Assembly: GCA_035269015.1 (NCBI GenBank)
Contig: DATFJU010000027.1
Span: 1 to 62,000 of the forward strand
Direction of reading: 5' to 3'
Source of the DNA: JAIPJO01 sp035269015
GTDB lineage: Bacteria; Patescibacteriota; Patescibacteriia; Patescibacteriales; UBA12465
DNA length: 62,000 nucleotides
Shown here: one piece after another, positions 8,897-16,692 of the stretch
Layout: each line of letters begins with the position of its first letter
How positions within the stretch are numbered: position 1 is the stretch's first letter
Program-made: the position numbers and the translations under genes
The notes under the pieces: model-generated
Databases searched by the model: none
Told to the model about the DNA's origin: nothing
What the model saw: only the letters and a program-made list of their open reading frames with translations

Positions 8897-11800
8897 ATGT
8901 TAAATCCCATAAAAACTAGCGACTTTGATGCCATTAGGCTCAAGATAGCTTCCCCAGAACAAATTCTTGATTGGTCTCATGGAGAAGTTATACGTCCTGA
9001 AACAATCAATTACAGAACACAAAAACCTGAAAAAGATGGACTTTTTTGTGAAAAAATATTTGGTCCTACTAAAGATTGGGAGTGTGCCTGTGGAAAGTAT
9101 AAAAAAATAAGATACAAAGGTATTGTTTGTGATAAGTGTGGAGTAGAAGTTACCCGTAGTGTTGTTAGACGTGAACGTATGGGCCATATTAGTTTGCAAA
9201 TACCAGTTAGCCATATTTGGTTTCTTAGAGGTATTTCTTCTAAAATTGGCTTGATACTAAATATCACCATGCAATCTTTAGAAAAGGTTATTTACTTTGC
9301 TAGCTTTATTATTACTAGCGTTGATGAAGATTTAAAAACTGCTACAGTTGAGCAAGTAAAGACTGAGTTTAAAAACAAGAAGAAAAGTATTGAAAATGAA
9401 TATCAACAGAAAATTAAAGAACTTAAAAAAAGTGATGATAAAAAAGAAAAAGAAGTAGCTGATCCTGAAGCTTTGGAAAGTGAAAAAGAAGAAAAGATAA
9501 ATGATTTAACAGAAAATTTTGATAAAACTATTAAAGAATTAAAAGACTTAAAACCTTTGCAAGTTGTTTCTGAAAGCACTTATCAAAGTATGAGTCTAAA
9601 GTTTGGTCATTTGTTTGAAGCTGGAATAGGAGCTGAAGCTATTAGAGGACTTTTGGAAAAAATTGATATGGAAAAAACAATTGAGGAGTTGGAGGCTGAT
9701 TTGAAAAAAGCGGTAGAGTCAAGAAAAGATAAGTTAATTAAAAGATTGAGACTTCTTAAGAGTTTAAATAATAATAATATTCGTCCTGAATGGATGATCA
9801 TGACCGTACTACCGGTTATACCGCCTGATTTAAGACCAATGGTGGCTTTAGATGGTGGACGTTTTGCTGCTTCTGATTTAAATGATTTATATAGAAGAGT
9901 AATCAACAGAAATAATCGTTTAAGACAACTTATTGAACTAAATGCTCCTGAGGTAATTTGTAGAAATGAAAAAAGGATGTTACAAGAAGCGGCTGATGCT
10001 TTAATTGATAATTCAGCTAGACACGCTAAAACAGTAACGGCCTCTACAGGACAAAAGAGACAACTCAAATCTTTAGCTGATTCTTTGAAAGGAAAGCAAG
10101 GACGTTTTCGTCAAAACTTACTTGGTAAGCGTGTAGATTATTCTGGACGTAGTGTAATTGTGGTTAACCCTAAACTTGATTTAAGTGAATGTGGTATTCC
10201 TAAGAGTATGGCTCTAGAATTATTTAAACCTTTTATTATCAGTAAACTTATTAAACAAGAAATAGTACATAATGTAAGAAGTGCTTCACGTTATATTGAG
10301 GCTGGACATGAAGAAGTTTGGGATATTTTAGAAAATATTGTTAAAGAAGCCTATGTGATGTTAAACCGTGCTCCTACTCTACATAGACTCGGTATTCAAG
10401 CTTTCAAACCAGTACTTATTGAAGGTAAGGCTATTCAAATTCACCCTTTAGTTTGTAGTGCTTTTAATGCTGACTTTGATGGAGATCAGATGGCTGTGCA
10501 CGTTCCTTTAACTAAAGAGGCAATGAATGAAGCTAGAAATTTAATGCTATCTACCAATAATTTACTTAAACCAGCTACTGGTGATCCAATTGTAACTCCT
10601 AATCAAGATATTATTTGGGGGGCATATTATATTACTTTAGAAGATAAGGAGAGCGCTAAGAAAGAAGATAATGAACTTAGAGTTTTTTCTTCTCAAGCAG
10701 AAGCTAAATTAGCCTATGATAATGAACTTATAAGTTTAAATGAAACTGCAATTATTAGAATTAATGGAGAAAGAAAAAGAACTACAGTTGGACGTTCTAT
10801 ATTTAATGATATTTTACCAGAGAAGCTTCGTTATATTAATGAAGTGGTTGTGAAGGGTAAGGTAAAGAATATAATTAAAGAATGTTTATATCTTTATGGT
10901 GGAGATGAAACTGTAAAATTTATTGATGATTTAAAGAATAAAAGTCTGAAATATATTACTAAATCTGGATTATCTTGGGGTTTTGGTGACCTGCCTTATT
11001 ATGAAGAAAAAGATGAGTTAATTGAAAATGCTGGTAAAAAAGTTGATATGATTCAAGAACAATTTGATGAAGGTCTTCTTACTGAAACAGAAAGATTTTC
11101 TAAAGTTATTGAAACTTGGACTCAGGCCAAAGATGAAATTTCTGAAATTACTCAAGATGGTTTAAAAGATGTTTTACCAGTATTCTCTATGATTGAGTCA
11201 GGAGCTAGAGGTTCATGGGCTCAGCCAGTTCAGATTTTAGGTATGAAAGGTTTGGTAACCTCACCTTCAGGATCAATTATTGAGTTGCCTGTTAAAGGAA
11301 ACTTTAAGAAAGGTTTTAGTGTGTTAGAATACTTTATTTCTACTCATGGTGTACGTAAAGGTTTGTCCGATATTGCTCTGAGAACTGCTAACGCAGGTTA
11401 TTTAACTAGAAGATTAGTAGATGTGGCTCAAGATATTATTGTTAGTACTGATGATTGTGGTGATGATGTTGGTATAAAATATACACAAGAGGAAAGTGAG
11501 AAAATCGGTATTGATGTTAAAAAGAGAATAATTGGACGCTACTTGGCTCAAGACTTAAAAGATGATAAAGGTAAAGTAATCTTTAAAAAAGGTGAGCTTA
11601 TGGATGAAGAGCACATGAAAAAATTAGAAGGAAAGAATATTCAAGAAGTTGTTATCCGTTCAGTTTTAAGTTGTAAAGTTCCAAAAGGTGTTTGTACTAA
11701 ATGTTATGGTTATGATTTGTCCTATAATAAAATAGTTAAGAAAGGCGCCACAGTTGGTATTATTGCAGCTCAATCTATTGGTGAGCCTGGTACTCAGTTA

Positions 11801-12823
11801 ACAATGAGAACCTTCCATAGTGGTGGTGTTGCTAGTCAAGAAGATATTACTCAAGGTTTACCACGTGTTGAAGAAATTTTTGAAAGTAGACCGCCAAAGA
11901 AAAAAGGTATTTTAGTTGAAAATTCTGGTAAAATAAAAATTGAAATGGCTAAGAAAAACATTAAAGATAAGGATGGCAAAGATATTTTAGTTGATAATCC
12001 TCAAGCTAAAGTTATTAGTTTGACATATAAAGGAACGGTTAGTGATAAATCTTATTTTAGTGAAGCTATTAATGAATATAAATTAGAGACTGGTAAAAAA
12101 GGTAAAAAGAAAATAGAACCAAAACTAAAAGTTAAAGATGGCGATAAGGTAAATAAAGGAGATGAATTATTTAGCATTGAAGGTAAGCCTGTAAATGCTA
12201 AAGTTAAAGGAGATGTCAGTATTACTAAAAAATATGTTTCTATACTTAGTGAGGCCAATAAAACAAAGGAATATGCTATACCAAGAGGAACTACTATTAT
12301 GGTAAAAGATGGTGATGAGGTAAAAAGAGGTGATCAATTAACAGAGGGAAGTTTAGATTTAAGAGAGTTATCAAGGCTTAGAAATAAACTCGAAGCTCAA
12401 AAATATATTATTAGAGAAATTCAATATGTATATTCTTCTCAAGGACAACCTTTAAATGATAAGCATATTGAAATTATTGCTAAACAAATGTTCTCTAGAC
12501 ATGTAATTACTGAATCTGGCGACACTAATTTATTACCAGGAGAAGTTATTGAAGAAAATGTATTAATGCAGGCTAACAAAGATGTTAAAAAGCCAGCTAA
12601 GTCAGAAAGACTTCTACTTGGTATTACCAAGTCATCATTAAGTACTGATAGTTTCTTATCCGCTGCCTCATTCCAAGAAACTCCAAGAGTTCTAATTGAA
12701 GCTGCTATTAATGGTAAGATAGACTACTTAGAAGGACTAAAGGAAAATGTTATTATTGGTCGCTTAATCCCTGCAGGAACAGGTTATACTGGTAAAAGAA
12801 AAAGAGATGTTTATGAGAAATAA
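8897..12823 (+). CDS. rpoC: RNA polymerase beta' subunit
   Basis: Catalytic subunit of RNA polymerase. The N-terminal zinc ribbon shows CACGKYKKIRYKGIVCDKCG. The active-site NADFDGD is at residues 524-530, with Asp526, 528 and 530 binding Mg2+. The bridge-helix/trigger-loop region IIAAQSIGEPGTQLTMRTFH and a second zinc site (SCKVPKGVCTKCYG) follow. Length is 1308 residues. Between VIYFASFIITS and FGHLFEAGIGAEAI lies an extra ~70-residue, highly charged, predicted coiled-coil stretch (residues ~150-225). It follows rpoB by 32 bases and ends at a strong hairpin, so rpoBC forms one unit. No Shine-Dalgarno; TATATAAT lies just before the ATG. Confidence 0.98.
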   Translation: MLNPIKTSDFDAIRLKIASPEQILDWSHGEVIRPETINYRTQKPEKDGLFCEKIFGPTKDWECACGKYKKIRYKGIVCDKCGVEVTRSVVRRERMGHISLQIPVSHIWFLRGISSKIGLILNITMQSLEKVIYFASFIITSVDEDLKTATVEQVKTEFKNKKKSIENEYQQKIKELKKSDDKKEKEVADPEALESEKEEKINDLTENFDKTIKELKDLKPLQVVSESTYQSMSLKFGHLFEAGIGAEAIRGLLEKIDMEKTIEELEADLKKAVESRKDKLIKRLRLLKSLNNNNIRPEWMIMTVLPVIPPDLRPMVALDGGRFAASDLNDLYRRVINRNNRLRQLIELNAPEVICRNEKRMLQEAADALIDNSARHAKTVTASTGQKRQLKSLADSLKGKQGRFRQNLLGKRVDYSGRSVIVVNPKLDLSECGIPKSMALELFKPFIISKLIKQEIVHNVRSASRYIEAGHEEVWDILENIVKEAYVMLNRAPTLHRLGIQAFKPVLIEGKAIQIHPLVCSAFNADFDGDQMAVHVPLTKEAMNEARNLMLSTNNLLKPATGDPIVTPNQDIIWGAYYITLEDKESAKKEDNELRVFSSQAEAKLAYDNELISLNETAIIRINGERKRTTVGRSIFNDILPEKLRYINEVVVKGKVKNIIKECLYLYGGDETVKFIDDLKNKSLKYITKSGLSWGFGDLPYYEEKDELIENAGKKVDMIQEQFDEGLLTETERFSKVIETWTQAKDEISEITQDGLKDVLPVFSMIESGARGSWAQPVQILGMKGLVTSPSGSIIELPVKGNFKKGFSVLEYFISTHGVRKGLSDIALRTANAGYLTRRLVDVAQDIIVSTDDCGDDVGIKYTQEESEKIGIDVKKRIIGRYLAQDLKDDKGKVIFKKGELMDEEHMKKLEGKNIQEVVIRSVLSCKVPKGVCTKCYGYDLSYNKIVKKGATVGIIAAQSIGEPGTQLTMRTFHSGGVASQEDITQGLPRVEEIFESRPPKKKGILVENSGKIKIEMAKKNIKDKDGKDILVDNPQAKVISLTYKGTVSDKSYFSEAINEYKLETGKKGKKKIEPKLKVKDGDKVNKGDELFSIEGKPVNAKVKGDVSITKKYVSILSEANKTKEYAIPRGTTIMVKDGDEVKRGDQLTEGSLDLRELSRLRNKLEAQKYIIREIQYVYSSQGQPLNDKHIEIIAKQMFSRHVITESGDTNLLPGEVIEENVLMQANKDVKKPAKSERLLLGITKSSLSTDSFLSAASFQETPRVLIEAAINGKIDYLEGLKENVIIGRLIPAGTGYTGKRKRDVYEK

Positions 12824-12852
12824 AATAAATTAAAGCGAATAGATAAGAAAAT

Positions 12853-12889
12853 ATACAAAGAGACCTTCAATTTGAAGGTCTCTTTGTAT
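12853..12889. terminator. Bidirectional terminator after rpoC
   Basis: Perfect 18-base inverted repeat (12853-12870 and 12872-12889) around a single central T, containing AGACCTTC/GAAGGTCT. It lies between rpoC and the convergent toxin gene. T-rich sequence follows the stem on the + side and A-rich on the other, so it can serve both genes. Confidence 0.88.
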
Positions 12890-12905
12890 TTGAATGATTA
12901 GTTGT

Positions 12906-13178
12906 TTAAAGATATTTATATATATCATGCTTACCAATAGAAATAAATAAGATATCTCCATTTTTCATCCTTTCAAATATTATACGATAGTTGCTAGTAA
13001 TAGAGATAGACCAAATACCTTTAAATTTTCCATGAAGCTCATGCAAACGCAAAGAAGGGTGTAAAGGGTTGTCTTTAAATATTTCTTCTTTTTTTATAGC
13101 TAAATCAAGAATATTTTTTGATAGTAATTTTAAGTCTTTAACAAATCTTTTAGAGTAGTGAATTTCTTTTATTATCAT
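12906..13178 (-). CDS. RelE/YafQ-like toxin of a type II toxin-antitoxin pair
   Basis: A 90-residue basic protein with the RelE/ParE fold pattern: N-terminal helical hairpin KRFVKDLKLLSKN, then LHELHGKFKGIWSISI, NYRIIFER and the C-terminal GKHDIYKYL. The final HDxY resembles the catalytic region of YafQ/RelE ribosome-dependent mRNA interferases; this activity is inferred from the family. Its start overlaps the end of the antitoxin gene by 4 bases, the usual arrangement for translational coupling. It is read towards rpoC and ends at the shared terminator. Confidence 0.82.
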   Translation of the reverse strand: MIIKEIHYSKRFVKDLKLLSKNILDLAIKKEEIFKDNPLHPSLRLHELHGKFKGIWSISITSNYRIIFERMKNGDILFISIGKHDIYKYL

Positions 13179-13402
13179 ATAAGATCAGCTATTGAATTAG
13201 CTTTTATAGTATTTCCTGTTTTATATTCTTGATGAGCAGTTTTAACTGATTTTAAAAGTTCAGCATCAGAGATAAGATTGGAATCTAAGTCTATTAAGTA
13301 TTTTATATATTCAGAAACTGATTTAAAGCCACGTTTTTTTGATAGTTTTTTTATCTTTTCACTGGACTGTTTTGGTAGTGATAAACTTAACACTTGGCGC
13401 AT
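13175..13402 (-). CDS. Ribbon-helix-helix antitoxin
   Basis: A 75-residue protein with an N-terminal ribbon-helix-helix pattern: beta strand RQVLSLSLP, helix KQSSEKIKKLSKKRG, turn FKSVSEYIKYLID. RHH antitoxins dimerise, bind their own promoter with this domain, and neutralise the toxin with the C-terminal part (here ~residues 45-75). The toxin gene follows directly with a 4-base overlap. A repeated palindrome upstream (13432-13451) is a likely operator, so autoregulation is expected. Confidence 0.8.
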   Translation of the reverse strand: MRQVLSLSLPKQSSEKIKKLSKKRGFKSVSEYIKYLIDLDSNLISDAELLKSVKTAHQEYKTGNTIKANSIADLI

Positions 13403-13429
13403 ATGTTTATGCTTAATTATTATAATATA

Positions 13430-13458
13430 ATTGTATTACAAATGTATTACAATGTCAA
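13430..13458 (-). promoter_or_regulatory. Toxin-antitoxin promoter with tandem palindromic operator
   Basis: On the minus strand a -35 TTGACA (13458-13453) and -10 TACAAT (13435-13430) are separated by 17 bases. The spacer and -10 carry two copies of the palindrome TGTATTACA (13432-13440 and 13443-13451), centred exactly 11 bases apart, about one helical turn. This is the spacing expected for cooperative RHH dimers. The repeats are seen directly; repressor binding is inference. Confidence 0.72.
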
Positions 13459-13563
13459 TAATAAGACTTTGTAAATTAAATATATACTTCTAAAAATTTC
13501 TATAGAACCAATAGTCATTATTATAGCAATCGTATTTATAGAAAAAATAAAATATTTATTTAT

Positions 13564-13592
13564 TTGCATAATTGTTCTAAACTTCATACAAT
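13564..13592 (+). promoter_or_regulatory. Promoter of the SHOCT-like membrane gene
   Basis: TTGCAT (13564-13569), 17 bases, TACAAT (13587-13592). The start site would be near 13599, leaving a leader of about 43 bases without Shine-Dalgarno before the ATG at 13642. Confidence 0.55.
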
Positions 13593-13641
13593 TAAAATAA
13601 TGATAGAAAAGTAAATTTTAATAAATTTAATCATTTTCTGT

Positions 13642-13851
13642 ATGATGAATTTTAACCTTGTTCCTTTTGTATGGCTTATTATGGTTCTCTTTTGGGTGCT
13701 TATAATAATTGGAATTGTGGCTTTGATAAAATGGGCGCTAGATCAAACTAGGGTTGAAAATAGAAATACATCTGCTTTAGATATTTTAAAGGAGAGATAT
13801 GCAAAAGGTGAAATTAACAAAGAAGAATTTGAGAACAAAAAAAAGACTTGA
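13642..13851 (+). CDS. Small membrane protein with SHOCT-like C-terminus
   Basis: A 69-residue protein. Residues ~6-32 form one transmembrane helix (VWLIMVLFWVLIIIGIVALI). The C-terminus LDILKERYAKGEINKEEFEN matches the SHOCT domain pattern, a short domain found at the ends of many bacterial membrane proteins and of unknown role. Two ATG codons stand at the start (13642 and 13645) and either may be used. The stop is TGA, one of the cases showing UGA is a real stop here. It has its own promoter and downstream terminator, so it is probably a single-gene unit. Confidence 0.75.
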   Translation: MMNFNLVPFVWLIMVLFWVLIIIGIVALIKWALDQTRVENRNTSALDILKERYAKGEINKEEFENKKKT

Positions 13852-13940
13852 GTTAAAAACTAATAATTTTAGCTTTAAACCAAAATTGATTTTTTCACTT
13901 TCTTTCTTTAATTCTTTTTGTGTTTAGAAAAAGTATGTTA

Positions 13941-13970
13941 AAAAGTCGTTCCTATGGGAATGATTTTTAT
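13941..13970 (+). terminator. Terminator after SHOCT-like gene
   Basis: Stem TCGTTCC/GGAATGA with one G-U pair and a 4-base loop, flanked by AAAAAG before and ATTTTTATTTT after. Confidence 0.7.
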
Positions 13971-13993
13971 TTTATCTTTTGTCTTTTCTGATA

Positions 13994-13999
13994 TATAAT
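13994..13999 (+). promoter_or_regulatory. -10 element placing a start site at the ATG of the 14006 gene
   Basis: Perfect TATAAT with 6 bases between it and the ATG at 14006. This spacing leaves no room for a leader, implying a leaderless transcript. No good -35 is seen. Confidence 0.5.
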
Positions 14000-14005
14000 A
14001 ATAGT

Positions 14006-15445
14006 ATGAAATATAATTTTAGAATAAAAATTAGAATACTTTTAGTTATTGTTTGGGTTTTAGCTTTAGCTTTCTTTATTATTAGATTAATTGTACCTAG
14101 TGGCGTAATTACATATTCTTCTGATTTTTCTAAAAGTACAGGTTTTATATATAACCTTACTCCTAAAGAAAGAATTAATGATATTTCTGATAACATAAAA
14201 ATAACTGCTGATCCAGTTTATTTTTCTTTGCATTATCCTAGACAATTTCAAGAGGCTGAAGTGAAGTTAAAATATAGATGGGAAAATGTAGACAAGCAGA
14301 TTTTAGAGATAGGAGTCTTAGCGGATAAAGATTTGTGGCAATATAAATTAGAACCACTAGAAAACACTGTTTTAGAAGAAATTATAAATACTTGGCATTT
14401 ATCCAAAAGTGATAATTTAATGTTTTTGCAAAAAAATAAAAACTTTAATTCTTTAAATGAATTCTTGCAAAGTGATTTTTCTAGAAACAGCACTGCTGTC
14501 TATAATGTTAACACTAAAGATTTAAACGTTTCTGAATTTAGTCTAGATGAAGAAGAAAAAGAAAATATAAAAGATTATACTTTAGAACAAAGTTTGATTG
14601 GTCATCATCAACTTTATATATATCATCCTGGTAATGATTTTGGTGTAGATATAAAAGTGCAGGATCTTAATAGAAATTTGGATGAGGATAAAATAGAGAT
14701 GATTTTATTTTATCAAGATCAAGTTATTGCTAAAGAATCTCTTGATAGTATTGTTTCTTTAGATTCTAAGGAAGTCTCTGGTATTAAAGATTTAAATTTA
14801 GAACTTAATGATTTAAGTGAAGGCTTGTATAAAGTACAAATAAAAATTAGTGATGATATAGTTATTAAACAAATCAAGACAAGCAGTAATAAGTTAGCAT
14901 TTATTAATAGTATTCATTTAGGGGAAAGTAATAACAACTTAAAACTTTATACTGATAATGCTTATTTAAAAGTTACAACAACTAAATCTGCTAGCTTACA
15001 AAAACTAAGTTTTGCTGGTGCTAGTTTTGAAGTAACCAATACTTATAAACAACATTATTTTCAAAGTGACGCTGAACTTAAAGATGCTTGGCAAGAGATT
15101 AATTTAAAGAAAGGTAACTTAAAACTTTCTAATAATAGTATGTTTAGTTTTGATAAAAAACTTGCTTTTAACCCAGAAATGATAAGTTTAGATGATAGTA
15201 GTAATTTATCTACTATTGATTATATTATTGCGGATTATAAGCCTATAAAAAAAGAAGGTGATTGGCATGTAGCTACAACCAAGTTCGACTTAAGTAATGC
15301 TTATAGTGAGGATAATAAATATAGTTTTATATTTTCACTTCCTAACTTTTCTTATAAACCAAATACAGCCTTAGTTATAGATTCAATTGACATAAGCTTA
15401 AAGGGTAAAAATATATGGCAGAAGGTAAACGAAATAATAAAATAA
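14006..15445 (+). CDS. Membrane-anchored extracytoplasmic protein, unknown function
   Basis: A 479-residue protein with a basic N-terminus and one transmembrane helix (residues ~9-30), followed by about 440 residues predicted outside, rich in beta-strand-like alternation and polar residues. No family was recognised. A TTG at 13979 would give a longer form, but the ATG at 14006 is preferred: TATAAT at 13994-13999 lies only 6 bases upstream, so the mRNA would start at or next to this ATG (leaderless). Its 3' end overlaps the next small membrane gene by 31 bases, and that gene is followed by the SPFH protein, suggesting a membrane-associated operon. Confidence 0.75.
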   Translation: MKYNFRIKIRILLVIVWVLALAFFIIRLIVPSGVITYSSDFSKSTGFIYNLTPKERINDISDNIKITADPVYFSLHYPRQFQEAEVKLKYRWENVDKQILEIGVLADKDLWQYKLEPLENTVLEEIINTWHLSKSDNLMFLQKNKNFNSLNEFLQSDFSRNSTAVYNVNTKDLNVSEFSLDEEEKENIKDYTLEQSLIGHHQLYIYHPGNDFGVDIKVQDLNRNLDEDKIEMILFYQDQVIAKESLDSIVSLDSKEVSGIKDLNLELNDLSEGLYKVQIKISDDIVIKQIKTSSNKLAFINSIHLGESNNNLKLYTDNAYLKVTTTKSASLQKLSFAGASFEVTNTYKQHYFQSDAELKDAWQEINLKKGNLKLSNNSMFSFDKKLAFNPEMISLDDSSNLSTIDYIIADYKPIKKEGDWHVATTKFDLSNAYSEDNKYSFIFSLPNFSYKPNTALVIDSIDISLKGKNIWQKVNEIIK

Positions 15446-15618
15446 TAATAGTTTTAGAGGAGAGTTTTAGAATTTTAGGTTTAGCTTTACTCAGTTTTAT
15501 AATTTTAGAATTAATTAAACCTAAATTAATTTTAGCCTATTTAAACCTCAATTTTCTATTGCTTGTTTGGCTAGTAATTGGTATATTGATACTAGTGTTA
15601 ATAAAGAAAAATAAATAA
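15415..15618 (+). CDS. Small two-helix membrane protein
   Basis: A 67-residue protein with two hydrophobic helices (~18-37 and ~44-62) and basic ends (MAEGKRNNK and KKNK), so both termini are probably cytoplasmic. The start lies 31 bases inside the previous gene, in another frame. No family recognised. Coding status is supported by the clean hydrophobic/basic pattern and by the position between two membrane-protein genes, 14 bases before the next start. Confidence 0.6.
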   Translation: MAEGKRNNKIIIVLEESFRILGLALLSFIILELIKPKLILAYLNLNFLLLVWLVIGILILVLIKKNK

Positions 15619-15632
15619 TTTGAATATATAAT

Positions 15633-16682
15633 ATGGATATTTTTAGAAGAAAAAACCTGTTATTTGTAATAATAGCCTATTTTTTTCTCACTAGCGTAGC
15701 TGGACAAGTTTTTACTGGTTTTTTAACTGTGCTTTTGTTGGTTTACATTGTCATATATATATTAAAAGCTAATAATAAATTAAATTTAGATATATTTAAA
15801 GTAAATAATAATAAAAATATGGATACAATTAATGTCAATAAACAAGAAGATCTAAAGAAAGTAAAAAAGTTTTTAGGTCTAGGTGTAATAGCTGTAGTAA
15901 TTATATGGCTATTTTTCTCTTCTATTGTGATTGTTGAGGCCGGACAAACAGGTGTTTATCACTTATTTGGAAAAGTTAAAGACAAAGAAGTTTCTTCTGG
16001 TTTTCACCTTATTAATCCTTTAGCCAAGATAACCACCATGTCTATTAGAACTGAAGATTATACTATGAGTTTTACTGGCGATGAAGGAAATAAGAAAGGG
16101 GTAGATTCAATCTCTGCTTTAACCAAAGAAGGTTTAGAGGTTGATTTAGATATTACAGTATTATATCGCTTAGAAGAAGCTAAAGCCTCTGATATTTATA
16201 GAGAGGTAGGTTTAGATTATGAAGAAAAAATTATTCGTCCAGTTATTAGAAGCACTATTCGTGAAGTTATTGCTACCTATAATTCTAAAGATATCTATAG
16301 CGAAAAAAGAGAACAGGCTACGGTTAGTATTTATGAAGATTTAAATGCTTTATTAGCTGATAGAGGAATTATTACTGAAGAGGTGTTATTTAGAAATGTA
16401 CAGTTGCCAACCAATTTAGCTAATAGTATTCAAGAAAAATTACAAGCTGAGCAAGAATCACAAAAATACGAATTTATTTTACAGAAAGAAGAAAAAGAAA
16501 AACAAAGAAAATTAATTGAAGCTGAAGGTCAAAGAGATGCTCAAACAATTATTAATGAAAGTTTAACACCTAATTATCTATATTATCTTTACATTAAAGA
16601 GCTAAAAGAAAGAGAAGGTACTATTTATGTTCCTGTTAGTCCTGACAGTGGCATGCCTATGTTTAAAGGTATAGATCGTTAA
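15633..16682 (+). CDS. SPFH/Band 7 (prohibitin-like) membrane protein
   Basis: Members of this family form large ring assemblies on membranes and scaffold proteases or other proteins. The 349-residue protein has hydrophobic segments at ~8-45 and ~85-107, then the SPFH domain beginning VEAGQTGVYHLFGKVKD and SSGFHLINPLAKI. A conserved LDITVLYRLEE stretch follows, then a charged helical region (~265-305) typical of oligomerising prohibitins. The C-terminus ends SPDSGMPMFKG. The N-terminal hydrophobic extension with a ~40-residue linker before the second helix is longer than in HflC or prohibitin. Ten bases separate it from the next gene. Confidence 0.88.
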   Translation: MDIFRRKNLLFVIIAYFFLTSVAGQVFTGFLTVLLLVYIVIYILKANNKLNLDIFKVNNNKNMDTINVNKQEDLKKVKKFLGLGVIAVVIIWLFFSSIVIVEAGQTGVYHLFGKVKDKEVSSGFHLINPLAKITTMSIRTEDYTMSFTGDEGNKKGVDSISALTKEGLEVDLDITVLYRLEEAKASDIYREVGLDYEEKIIRPVIRSTIREVIATYNSKDIYSEKREQATVSIYEDLNALLADRGIITEEVLFRNVQLPTNLANSIQEKLQAEQESQKYEFILQKEEKEKQRKLIEAEGQRDAQTIINESLTPNYLYYLYIKELKEREGTIYVPVSPDSGMPMFKGIDR

Positions 16683-16692
16683 ATAACATAAC

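Noticed and set aside
15627..15632. TATAAT immediately before the SPFH gene ATG as its promoter
   Set aside because: There are no bases between it and the ATG, so transcription would start inside the coding region; probably chance in AT-rich DNA.
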